From contig JAXGGA010005884.1 in NCBI GenBank assembly GCA_038373865.1, positions 1-64,000 of the forward strand: a stretch of DNA of 64,000 bases, given 5' to 3'. Numbering within the stretch: position 1 is the stretch's first letter; every line of letters begins with the position of its first letter. The DNA is from Uloborus plumipes (lineage: Eukaryota; Arthropoda; Arachnida; Araneae; Uloboridae). The notes under the pieces are model-generated. The model was not told the origin of the DNA. It saw only the letters and a program-made list of their open reading frames with translations, and did no database searches. Below are positions 46,520 through 58,136 of the stretch, piece by piece. The position numbers were made by a program, and so were the translations under genes.

Positions 46520-47396
46520 TGCTTTACCCTGTGTAACCAGAGGAGGCGGCTGGAAGTGAAATTTCCCCTGATGGTTGTCATAGTTACGGCGCTATGAACT
46601 TTTCTCCCACTTTGCTTTAGAAACAATGGTTAAATGCAAACGATTGAAATTGTTTTGTGTGTAAATTATTATTCAATCAACGTTAATATAATACTTTTTG
46701 AAGTACTTATATAACGGATACTCATGATGGCAGGTCTTGCTGAAACAAACTATTTAGCACTAGATTTGTTAGAAAACGTTTAGAAATAACTGAGATGCGA
46801 GGACATAAATAAAAGCGTAAGCGTGATTCGATAAATATAAAATGAATGAAATGCCTCAACAGTAGTGTATAAAAAAAGAGTGAAACTGTTGTCTTTCTTG
46901 CAATTTCCATAGAGACGATGCAAAATTTCTAAAATTGATACGCCAATCTTAAAGTAACCGAGTATAGTTATCTCCATTTTTTAAATATTTTTTTAATTTT
47001 GGTACTTACACACTTTTTCTTCAGAGTGTTTGAAATAATGATGTAGCTTTTTTAATTTGTTCTCATTCTTATGCGTCTTCAAAATAAAAGATTTCAGAGT
47101 GACATATTTTTAAAAAATATTTAGGCCGTGTTTTTATTGTTTTTCCGAAACATTAATTTTAAATAATGAACACAGTTTTTTTCTATGAAAATGGTAAGTA
47201 TACAAACACTTTTGGACGCCGTTGTATTAGCTGCATTCTCAGCTGTTTATTCGTTGATTTACTTTTTATGTATCTATTTCATTAGATGAGAGATGTATTT
47301 GTTTTAAATGCTAAAAAGGTATCTTTGACATAATTTGCAGTTTTAGATAATTAAAAGAATATTGATCAAGAGCTGGAATGTCCAAGTCGGTATGCA

Positions 47397-47435
47397 GGAA
47401 AGTAAGCTCGTTTAGTTCTTGACAGAACTTCCTGT
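47397..47435 (-). repeat. Fragment of the left end of the 147-bp-array element
   Basis: On the minus strand, AGTTCTGTCAAGAACTAAAC and then GAGCTTACTTTCC match 21404-21435. This shows that the family extends to the left of its terminal inverted word. Confidence 0.75.
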
Positions 47436-47923
47436 TGATTCCTGAATGGAAAAACGCCTCTTCGATCTTTCAGTAACGTAAGAAAATCTGAAAATTATAG
47501 AAATGGTCTTTTTTTGAGCAGTCTGAGAACAAGAGATGCGTTCGTTAAAAAGATGCAGAAAACTATGACAAAACTAATAACTTATGGTTATATTGCATGA
47601 TGCATGATACGCATATTATTTCGTATGTATTCGATACTTAAATTACTATTTGTTCTGATAGTTTTTCCGTACTCTTTCGCATTCATTTTTTTCACTATGA
47701 TTCAAGGATTTTGCGCAATTGTTGAGTTTATACATTTCTTATTTAAAACAATTCAGTTGTATTTTATTCCGAGGAAAAAAAAACGATTGGTTTAAGTGTC
47801 AACAAGAAATATGGTTATGACAAAAAAAAAACGTATTGTATCTTGCAATTTTTTAATAAAAGAGGTTCGACTCTGTGGGCAGGAAAATCGTTAAACACGT
47901 ATGTAATATTTTTTTCATTACAG

Positions 47924-47954
47924 CGCTGACGCTTTCCCGACATACATCATACTA
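47924..47954 (+). CDS. Candidate 31-nt micro-exon
   Basis: A strong acceptor (TATTTTTTTCATTACAG, ends 47923) and a strong donor (CTA|GTAAGT, 47955) enclose 31 bases. Two of the three frames are open, and one of them is the frame expected after a phase-1 donor. Position and quality of both sites are notable, but a random pair cannot be excluded. Confidence 0.2.
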
Positions 47955-49915
47955 GTAAGTAGGGAATAAGCACATCAGAAGTATATAGTTTTATGAAGTC
48001 TAAACAAAAGAAATATTTAAATTCGAGGTCTTTGCGTACACCAGAGGTCGATTATTATTGTTCCCACGGTGTCAGGACAGAGGCGAGGCACGTTTTTGAA
48101 GCACGAAAAAGGTGGGGGAGTGTTCACGTGCCCTCCCTTCCCCTACAAGAGGGTCAGGAGATGCCATTGACCGAGATAAGAATAATAAAAGCAAGATAAA
48201 CATATAGGTGAAAATTTTTAGAAGTTAGACAAGCTTTGTGTTTTGCTAATTGTCATGGTTTGGTAAAAAATGTTTCGTAAAAAGGAAAAAAAGAAACTAT
48301 TGATTTCAAAATTTTGCTGTTGGCATTTAGCAGTATTTTCTCTGGCGGTATTATTAATTTAAAGTCAAAGAATGAAAACGCGTCTGAAGTAAGAAAAACA
48401 ATTGCTACAGCGTGAGAGAGAGAGAAAAGTTTTGCCGCCGTTCGTGTAAGAAAGAATATTTTCTATTCCGGAAATTTCAATTTCAAAATATTTCTCTCCC
48501 ATATTTAACTAAATTTACTGCAATAAGTATCAATAAAATAACTTTACGTTCTTTCTTATATTGTTCTGGTTCAAAATAACAATTTACGATACTGTTTTAT
48601 TTTTGGTTTTATAAGCGCCCATTTCTTTCTTTTGTTTTAAAAATGAGGACTGATGACTGCAATAGAAGCAAAGTTCAGTCACTTCTTATTTAAGTACGTT
48701 GAAGATAATTTTGAAATTTAACTGAATATTTTCCAGTACTAGAACCTTCCTACATCGTGTTCAGTTAAAATGTAGATTCGATGTCTATGGAAACACTTCC
48801 TTTATTTTTATTTATCTAATGTTTTTCTAGCATGTGATAAACAGATAATCGGTTAGATTGTTTGATTGATGGCTAAGTATTTTGAGAGCTTTTAAGTTGC
48901 TCGAGGGAAAATATGTTAACTTAGTCGGCATTTTCCTACCACTCAAAGGATTAGAACTGCTTTTTTTATCTGTAACATCTTCGATTTTTGACAGATGATT
49001 CATTTGCCTTGTAAAAGTGAGCAAACTGTATCTTTTCTGAGAGATTTCATTTTGAACACAAGTGTTTCCTTCACTTTCTACGTCTAATTTTGTGCTTTGA
49101 CACTTTTAAACTGTTCTCCATCGTTCGTTATTTTAACCGTTCTTTTTACATCGTGTTCGAGAAACTTCCTTTTCTAAAGGAGGAAGATCAGATAATATGC
49201 GTGAAACTTGAATAATGGGTTTAAATGGACGTAGTTTTAAAGATTATTTTAGGCCACGTGGGGATAGGGTATTTGACGATTTGCTGAAACGGAAAGGTCT
49301 GAGGGAAGGGTCTCGTACTCATCGCACCCGTGGGGCCAAAAGTCCTCCACTCGGTCACTAGCAGTTAAAACGGGTTCAGAATTTCTAAAAAGTCTTCCTT
49401 CCCTTCAGAACTATACCTAAATGAGGAAAGTGGTACTATAATCTGTGTATGCCGAAGTCAAACTGTTTCACATTTTTGGAGCTCAATTTCACAGGACCCG
49501 TCTCCTTCTGCCTTCAGTCCGCATTTGCTACATCCCAAGAGGCATCAAGATAACATGAATATTTTCTTCAATCAGAGAAATATGATTCGAAGCGGATCCG
49601 CGTGAGCCGTTATTTTGTTTAATGTTACAAATCGAAAAGCACGAGAAGTGACAATGTCACAAATTTAGACCCAAATATTCTGAATTGGTTTCTGAAAAAC
49701 ATGCATTGTATGAAATAAGTTTAAGCATCAAGAATTATAACAACACTTACTGGTTTGCTATTTTATTTCCTGTTCCTGATTATTTAGAAAAGAATAAAAT
49801 ATTTTGAAGCATCATCTTCAGCCAGCGAGAATGAATTTAATATTAGGTGCGACAATCGAGCAGAAAAAGGTTGGTCACTACTATGTTAGAATACCACTGT
49901 TCAATAGACTTCACT

Positions 49916-50222
49916 AGGCACCGGCCTCTTTATCTAGTGATCAGGAAAGTCTGATCGGAATGAGAAGGTCCCGAATTCAAATCCCGGCTGGGATATGGAT
50001 GTGCTTTCTCTCTCCACCGTCCTTGTCCGTTCTTTGTGTGAATGTGTGCTTTGTGAAGCTGCCTGCCTTATAAACGTGTCTTATGAGATGTGTATGGAGT
50101 TAAATCAGACTTCCACCGTGATGGAGCTCGTAAAGACCGAAGCCGTACTTTGTCCACCTTAAATCGAGTAAATGCATCTACTCGAGCTCAGGTACCCGAG
50201 TGGTACAATTAACAACAACAAC
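49916..50222 (+). mobile_element. tRNA-derived SINE with (AAC)n tail and 10-bp duplication
   Basis: The tRNA-like head starts AGGCACCGGCC. The A-box-like region is CTTTATCTAGTGATCAGG, and the B-box-like region is GAATTCAAATCCCGG. The body ends AACAACAACAAC. The flanks AGACTTCACT (49906-49915) and AGATTTCACT (50223-50232) are a target duplication with one mismatch. Confidence 0.85.
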
Positions 50223-50403
50223 AGATTTCACTTGTCACTCATATTGCATTTATTTATTTTTCCTATTTTTATAAATTGATCATTTGCTGTATTTAATGTC
50301 TATCTATTTAATCTCCTCAGCAATTTTTATATTTCTTTGTGTTATTTAGCTTATTTATCATGTAAGTTTTTTGTTATTTATTTATTTTATCTGTTTGCAT
50401 GAA

Positions 50404-50420
50404 CTAGGGGCTCCGCCCCC
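50404..50420 (-). mobile_element. Helitron-like 3' terminus, minus strand
   Basis: On the minus strand the hairpin GGGGC-GGA-GCCCC runs straight into TAG-T, giving CTAGT, preceded by GCGAGCGAAGGGAGCAG. This is a familiar Helitron 3' end. The body would lie at higher coordinates, up to at least about 50560, where the sequence stays GC-rich. Confidence 0.6.
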
Positions 50421-50639
50421 TGCTCCCTTCGCTCGCCAACCACTATTCGTCTCCTGCGGCGGCTACCTCGCCGTCTTTGGTGACTCGATCTCCAACTCGC
50501 TTTTGGCGGTTTGGATCCTAAATGCCACCGAATACGGCTCAAACCCAACCCAGGTGACAATTGACGATTTATACCTTTTTATATTTCCATCTGGTTAAGG
50601 TTTAGAGGAACTCCTTCTGATATTCTGTATATAGCTTAC

Positions 50640-51065
50640 TAGTATTAGCCTATGAGATATTGATAATCCAGAAAAGTTTGGGCTATAAAACAGACAGATC
50701 ATCAGAATTTTAACTATTTAGATTAATATAGTTTAAAGTAGGTGCCAGTATAACGTTTTTCTCCCGCCTCGGAAAAATTGTCTGTCCACTTTTTTGCATA
50801 TTAGCTCTAAGAAATAGATAATTAAGAGTGGGATTGTATTTTCTATTCTTTCGTTCAATCGGCATTTGCTTCAGAATTGTTTTGCAATAAAATCACACAT
50901 TATACTATACAATATCACATTATTTACATTCATCATAAAAGCACAGTAACAATTCCTTTACAAATTAAAATGATTCACCAAATAAATAAGAGACAACCCC
51001 CCTCCCACCGTCTTGATATAAAAAAAGAAAAAAAAATATGTACATAATTAAAAGACATAGTAAAA
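50640..51065. other. No gene seen
   Basis: AT-rich spacer. Confidence 0.5.
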
Positions 51066-51067
51066 TA

Positions 51068-52631
51068 CACTAGGTGGCCAAAAGTATCCGGACACTTTCA
51101 AAAATTCACATTTTACATATAGCTCGAGAAATAAGTGATCAATTGTTCTTTAACTTTAGTCATACAAAATATAGGCTTCACCGAACATTTCCAAGTTGAA
51201 ATTAAATTACCCTTGCATTTGGGGGACGACAAGAAGGGGGCTGAAAGAAAAACCGCTTTTTGAACATAACTCTTCGAAAATAGCTCGGAATAAGCTATCA
51301 ATTTCAGTAATTAATTAGCATACTATGTATAATTACTGTACAAATTTTTATGAACGTACCACTCTTACTTCTGAAGATATGAAACATTTTTGAAAAAACG
51401 GCAATTTTATTTGAAGGGTTTTTGCTCATAATACGCAGAGTTTTTGATCAAACCTTATCACAACTTCAGGAAAGATGACAAAATACAAGAGAAAGAACAT
51501 ACTAAAACCGTAAATAAAAATATTAAAAATTCGATGAGATATGAACGTTAAAAGGAAATAATTTTTCACGGCGCATGCGCGAACGACAGAAATTTATAAC
51601 CACAAAAATATTGTAGCCTGATTTATACTGCATCTTATAAAAAAAGTTCCAGTTGAATATCATGAAAAATGAAAAAGATATCAGTGATCTAGTGAGCTGT
51701 ATTTCATTCATTTCGCAGACAATACATAAATAGTGAGGGTCTGTCCACAAAGAGCTATTTTTAAATTAAAGGTTATTGCGTCGTCTTTCAAAACCAACGT
51801 TTCAGAGGGTGTCCGGATACTTTTGGAAACGTACGTATAAGGTCTTTTTGGCCGAACAGACGAAATGTGACTTCTATGCCGAATATAAATTTTCAAACTG
51901 TATACAATTTAACATTGAAAAAAAAATGATCGATTGTCACCACACTATTTGTGGACAACCCCTCACTATTTATGTATTGTCTGCGAATGAATGAAATACA
52001 GCTCACTAGATCGCTGATATCTTTTTCATTTTTCATGATATTCAACTGGAACTTTTTTTATAAGATGCAGTATAAATCAGGCTACAATATTTTTGTAGTT
52101 ATAAATTTCTGTCGTTCGCGCATGCGCCGTGAAAAATTATTTCCTTTTAACGTTCATATCTCATCGATTTTTTAATATTTTTATTTACCGCTTTAGTATG
52201 TTCTTTCTCTTGTATTTTGTCATCTTTCCTGAAGTTGTGATAAGGTTTGATCAAAAACTCTGCGTGTTATGAGCAAAAACCCTTCAAATAAAGTTGCCGT
52301 TTTTTCAAAAATGTTTCATATCTTCAGAAGTAAGAGTGGTACGTTCATAAAAATTTGTACAGTAATTATACATAGTATGCTAATTAATCACTGAAATTGA
52401 TAGCTTATTCCGAGCTATTTTCGAAGAGTTATGGTCAAAAAGCGGTTTTTCTTTCAACCCCCTTCTTGTCGTCCCCCAAATGCAAGGGTAATTTAATTTC
52501 AACTTGGAAATGTTCGGTGAAGTCTATATTTTGTATGACTAAAGTTAAAGAACAATTGATTACTTATTTCTCGAACTATATGTAAGAATGTGAATTTTTG
52601 AAAGTGTCCGGATACTTTTGACCACCTAGTG
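51068..52631. mobile_element. Palindromic Tc1-like MITE, two 681-bp arms
   Basis: The arms 51068-51748 and 51951-52631 are inverse copies of equal length with few differences. The outer ends read CACTAGGTGGCCAAAAGTAT, continuing into CCGGACAC, the recognised Tc1-type terminal sequence, and TA flanks both sides (51066-51067, 52632-52633). The 202-base centre contains another GTGTCCGGATACTTTTGG copy at about 51811, a relic of a former terminus. Open frames in the arms are mirror images and not genes. Confidence 0.9.
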
Positions 52632-52739
52632 TATCTATCCCAATCCAAAAATCCAGTTCCCTTTCTTCGCAGAAAAAAAAAGTTAACTTAAACACGTAAT
52701 GTAATTTATATGAAATCACTAAAACAAAATAAGTACAAT

Positions 52740-53399
<660 letters not shown>

Positions 53400-53407
53400 A
53401 GTACAAT

Positions 53408-56400
53408 AACAAATAACAACCTTTTTTAAATGTTAAAAAAAAAAAGTAAAGACTATGCGACAGAAGCAATCGTGTATATTTTGTTGAAATAAGACAAGCA
53501 ATAAACAAAACGAAGAGTCACTGGTTTTGTTTGTAGAACGTTACCTTGTTGAAAAGCTTTTGGAGCAGTTTGGTCTAATGGTAATGTAAGTTTACTCGAG
53601 GTGAGCCTTGAATAATAGCTGAGTAAGAATCACTTATATCTCCTGTTACAATTTGTGGAGAGAAATGAAACAAACATCTTTGTCAGAAAAGATAACTTTT
53701 TCCAACGACATATAATATTAGGGGTGAGGGATTTCTTTGCCTTCCAATTTGGTGAAGTATGTGAAATTTATGCTTAAAAAATTAATTACAAAACTAATTC
53801 GAAATTAAGAAAAATGTCTCTGAGGTGCAAATCTACGGAGCTCGAACTAATTTTGTACCAAATTTCAAGTCTGTAGGTACTAGGAGGCCGCCTGAACGCA
53901 AGCCAGTCACAAAAATTCTTTTACAATATCTTTAAGCTTACTTTTCCTAATGTATAGAGATAATAAAAAAATTAGATGGAACAATTGAAATATTTTTGAT
54001 GGAAAATGAATGTTTTTTTTACCGTCTGTTGTCGCTAGAGAAAGCTATTTTATATTTCTAGAAACTTTGATTAAAAAGTCTTTTTTTTTATATTAAAAGA
54101 CTTTATTTACTTGAGTGAAATAATATAATTTATTTAAATTGACTAATTTATTACAGAAAAAAAAGCTTTTCTCTTTTTATAAAAAAGAATGAAAGAAATG
54201 TGCAGTCTAACTGGAATGGTTTTGATAAGTTTAATCTGTGGATAACATGAATTTGTAGCTCCAAATAGATCCTCTCGAACTTACCAATAATTCCCAAACA
54301 AAACTCAAACAGATACGGAAACTTAATTAAATAAACATACGAAAAACCCTCATGAATGCGGAACTAACTTTTGATGAATGGAGTTGCTTAGGGAAAGCTC
54401 AAGAATCGCAAGAAACAAAAGCGAATACCATTCGAGTTGGCAACTTCTATTTCGAGACCGCCTTTCGGTTAGCTATAGCGTGAGCGATGTCCCAATTTGC
54501 CGCCCGCCCTCACAAAAGAGGAAATCGAACATCCTCTTCAATCGGGAATTCCATTTTTATGGCGTCTTGGGAAGCCCACGAGAGTGATTCGAATCGCTTG
54601 GAAAAGTCAGTTTGATTATTGTTATAAAATGGCGTTTATGTGAGTTGAAGGAACTTCTGCCAGTCTCTTCAGTTGGAATTTAATTTCTCATAAAAATTAG
54701 TGTTCGGAACAGGTTTGGGTTTCGAAGAAAGAAGCTAAATTTGATGTCGTTGTCATAAATAGAATTTAACCAAGCAGGTTTACAGGAATGCTTAGCATGA
54801 AAACTATTTTGAAACCATTTAACTAATCCACATTTCATAATGAAACTTTACTCAACGGTGTAAAAATTTAAATAGATGAACTTTGTTTAGAGCTTGCTGA
54901 ATTCAACTAAATACTTTTTTCCCCAAAAATTTTGCAACATTCAAAATTCGATTTTGAGTGGAAGAGTCATGACATTTACGTCTGAAATGACAGTCATTTC
55001 AGTTTGCCATACGAAAATATGTGATATCTTTAATTAAAAAATTGCGATATATTAAATTAAAATTTCCTTGATATTTTATGTAACAAGATGTTAGAAAGAC
55101 AAATAAAATGTACCAACATTAAGTTACTTATAAGTTACACTCAGTAATCTTGAATGTTGGCTTTTCCTAAAAAAATATTATTTTCTGTTTATATTTCAAT
55201 TCAAACATTAAAAGTTAATGTATGGGTTGTTGCTTCAAAAATGTTCACATAATTTCCAGAGATAAAAAGCAAGCACTGTTATGACCGTTTTATTGAAAAT
55301 TAACCGATCGTTAAGGTGTCAATATGAGTTTTGTTTAAATTATTTCAATTTCTATTCGTGAAAATGCTATTTACTTCATTTTTTTAGTTTCATTTGTTCA
55401 ATCACATTCAAATAAATGTTAGGATAAAAATTTATATTTGTGTTACGTTCCAATATTTTTTGGTAAGTAACCCCACTCAATTTCAACATACATGTTGAAA
55501 TTGAGTGGGGTAGCTCACTAAAATAGCCCAATCTGTACTTCGCACAAGGAAGTAACAAAAACAAAACAGTTTTGCACACTGAGTTGATGCCTCAAATTGA
55601 TTAAGCTCCTTTGTTTTCAACAATTACGGAAATTATCTACTACTTTCTAATAATGCCTACGTCCATTAAATGTCCCGGAAGCATTACCTAAGAAAAACTG
55701 ATGAAACGCTATCTATAGAGACATGTTGGTGAACTCAGCTCTTGACAGAAGTGAAACAGGCAGAATACTGTGTCACGATAATGACATTTTTCTCGATTAG
55801 CCAACTGAAGGTGATACTTATTCTAAGCATAAATGCAAGATTGTTCCACATAAATGCGTCCCAAATGAAGGATGCAACATCAAATGAAATTTGAGACTTA
55901 AAAAACGCGCATCATCAAGGCTAATGTTAAGTTGATACTAAGCAACAAACAGAATCAATAATGAAGTAAAATGTTGACATTAAGGAGAAGATGGTTGAAC
56001 TTGTCAGAGTAAAACTGCATTCACATCTATTGAAACAAACTAGCCAAAAACATTATCAGAACCAACTTTGTTTTTTTTTTTTTTTTTTTTTTTTTAATCT
56101 TTACCGTTGGTATAAAGAAATTATTACCGAGTAAAAACAAAGAGAAATAATTCATTGCTTGAGAAAACACTAACAATGCAGGATCAAGCATCTACTACAA
56201 AGTTAGAGAAACAGCTATTTACCTTTAGCTTGAAAAAAAATAATGAAGTATGTGATCTGCAAAGTGCATGAGTTTTGTACGATACTTGTAAGATTTCATC
56301 GCAAATTTTCTGTACAATACACTTTGGCGAGAATTTTACACTGCATAACATATCAATTCAGGTTGTACAACATATACTTTATAAGTGACAAGTATAGGGA

Positions 56401-56904
56401 TAAAGTTCCAGATAACGAGGTGTTTCTATAAATCCTAAGAAGTTCTGACACTGTCTATGATTGACATATATGACCCAGCGTTAATCTGTGACTAAAAGCT
56501 TTTGAGAGATATACAATTATACATAAACCTACGGCATAAATAAACCAATGACATGATATAATGAACCTGTTTTTTGACTGCGACGATTTTTTAGATCGGT
56601 ACTAGAGAAGATTAGGATGTAACACTTAGTGGCAACTCAACTATTATACTGGGCGTAAAAGTGATGTGATTATCCAGACAGTAAGAAAAACAAGGTTGTT
56701 TAATTCAGTGACCCCTGGTTGTTTGATTCAGTGTTTCATGAGCTCTACTCGTTAGGACCACTGTCCCAAAATACTTCAAAGTCCCAAAATACTTAAAGTT
56801 GTCATCACGAACAAAAAAACTAATACCAACAGAATATCGATTCGTCTCTGAAAATAAATATTCTCCACTATTTTGTATTCCAATCTTATCGAGCGAAAGT
56901 GCTA
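53408..56904. other. No confident gene
   Basis: AT-rich with a T-run at 56068. A balanced unique patch (about 54370-54610) holds a 69-codon frame without known similarity. A perfect hairpin is at 55471-55510. Confidence 0.4.
55471..55510. repeat. Perfect 19-bp-arm hairpin
   Basis: CCCCACTCAATTTCAACAT, two bases (AC), then the exact inverse. Isolated, not part of a larger visible element. Confidence 0.95.
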
Positions 56905-58136
56905 TACTGCCGTGCTCAGCACAAAAGTCGTATCTGGGTGATTCTACAAAAATGGGCAAATTTGTGTTCCATACTGATTGCTCTTTTTGTTTTTAATTTA
57001 ATAAAAAACTATTTTGGGAATATTTTTATGCGTCTTTTGTTCTATAATTCTGATTATCAACAAAGTCAATAATTAATTATTATTCATTTAAAAATAAAAT
57101 ATTACATTGAAATGTCATCCACATGCTCTGTCCCATAGGTGCAATTTTCACAATCAATGGAATATAGATTTTAAAAAAATAAGTGATTTTTTTCTCAAGA
57201 GTTTTTTATTTATAAATGTGAATGTGTGCAAGATGTAAATCACAAAAAAAGCAAAATAATGTGAAAATGATATCTCTAAAAGTTAATCTAAACTTTGTCC
57301 CAGCGATTATCAGTCATCCACATGTATGAAAAGTAGAGGTATTTTTCTCTGAAATGTTTTATTTCAAAATCTGGCAACACATCTTAAAATAAAGCATGGA
57401 ACTTTGTTATTCCTGGCTGAAGATTAATTTTGCTGTTCTGCAATTACTTTTTGATAAAAATCAAGCTAAACTCAACTTTCAAGGCAAGTGTTTTTCATCT
57501 TTGTCATTAACATGCCCTACACAATGCAAGTAAAATGTACATTTAAATAAATTTTGATAATGAATAGTCCTAAAGCTTACATTTGTAGGTTCTTGTTCGA
57601 AGTTAAGCCGAAAAATATTCAGATATGACTTTTTGAGAACGTATGACTTGTGTTTTGTCATTCACATGCCCTTTTTCTAATGTCATCCACATGCCCCAAT
57701 ATGACATGTGGATGAATCAAAAGCCAAACTATGACTAAAATTATGTCTAACAGTTTACATACTAAAACATTTCATTAATATACCTATTGTGTTTTTGTTA
57801 TTCACATACCCATTGTGTCATCCACATGTTCTTTTTATCATTCACATATCCCTTCAAAAAAATAAAAATTCAAAAATACAATAAAATACAAACATTTAAG
57901 CTCTGCTGATATTCTATTTTAATTATGCAACTTATAAATTACTTCGCTGATTTTTTTCAGATTTTTAATTTTAAATTATTTTTTTGAAATCTACATGTTA
58001 GAAATATTCCAGTATTTGTAGAATCACCCATCTGCACTTTTCAGCAAAATTGAGTATTCGCCAATAGGTGGCTCTTTGTGGTGTATTTTACCTACACAAA
58101 ATGAAAATCATTTGAGAGCGGGAAATAGTTTTTAAA
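56905..58136. mobile_element. Second copy of the 5388 MITE family, interrupted
   Basis: TACTGCCGTGCTCAGCACAA at 56905 matches the start of the MITE at 5388. The matching interior resumes after the family D insertion (CTCTTTGTGGTGTATTTTAC near 58071 against CTCTTTGTGACGTATTTTAC near 5457). The right end is lost at the palindrome starting at 58137. Confidence 0.65.
56935..58030. mobile_element. TIR element family D, copy 2, 1096 bp
   Basis: The ends are TGGGTGATTCTACAAA and the inverse TTTGTAGAATCACCCA. Collinear with 2447-4865 minus the nested family A element. TC flanks both sides, perhaps a mutated dinucleotide duplication. It contains the same CATYCACATG words. Confidence 0.85.

Larger units (their letters stand above)
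46531..49905. other. No confident gene
   Basis: AT-rich. The frame at 47993-48199 and a GC-richer patch at 49240-49620 are not recognisable. See the micro-exon candidate at 47924. Confidence 0.4.

Noticed and set aside
49916..49990. Functional tRNA gene
   Set aside because: The stems pair poorly, and the unit has a SINE body, an AAC tail and flanking target duplications.
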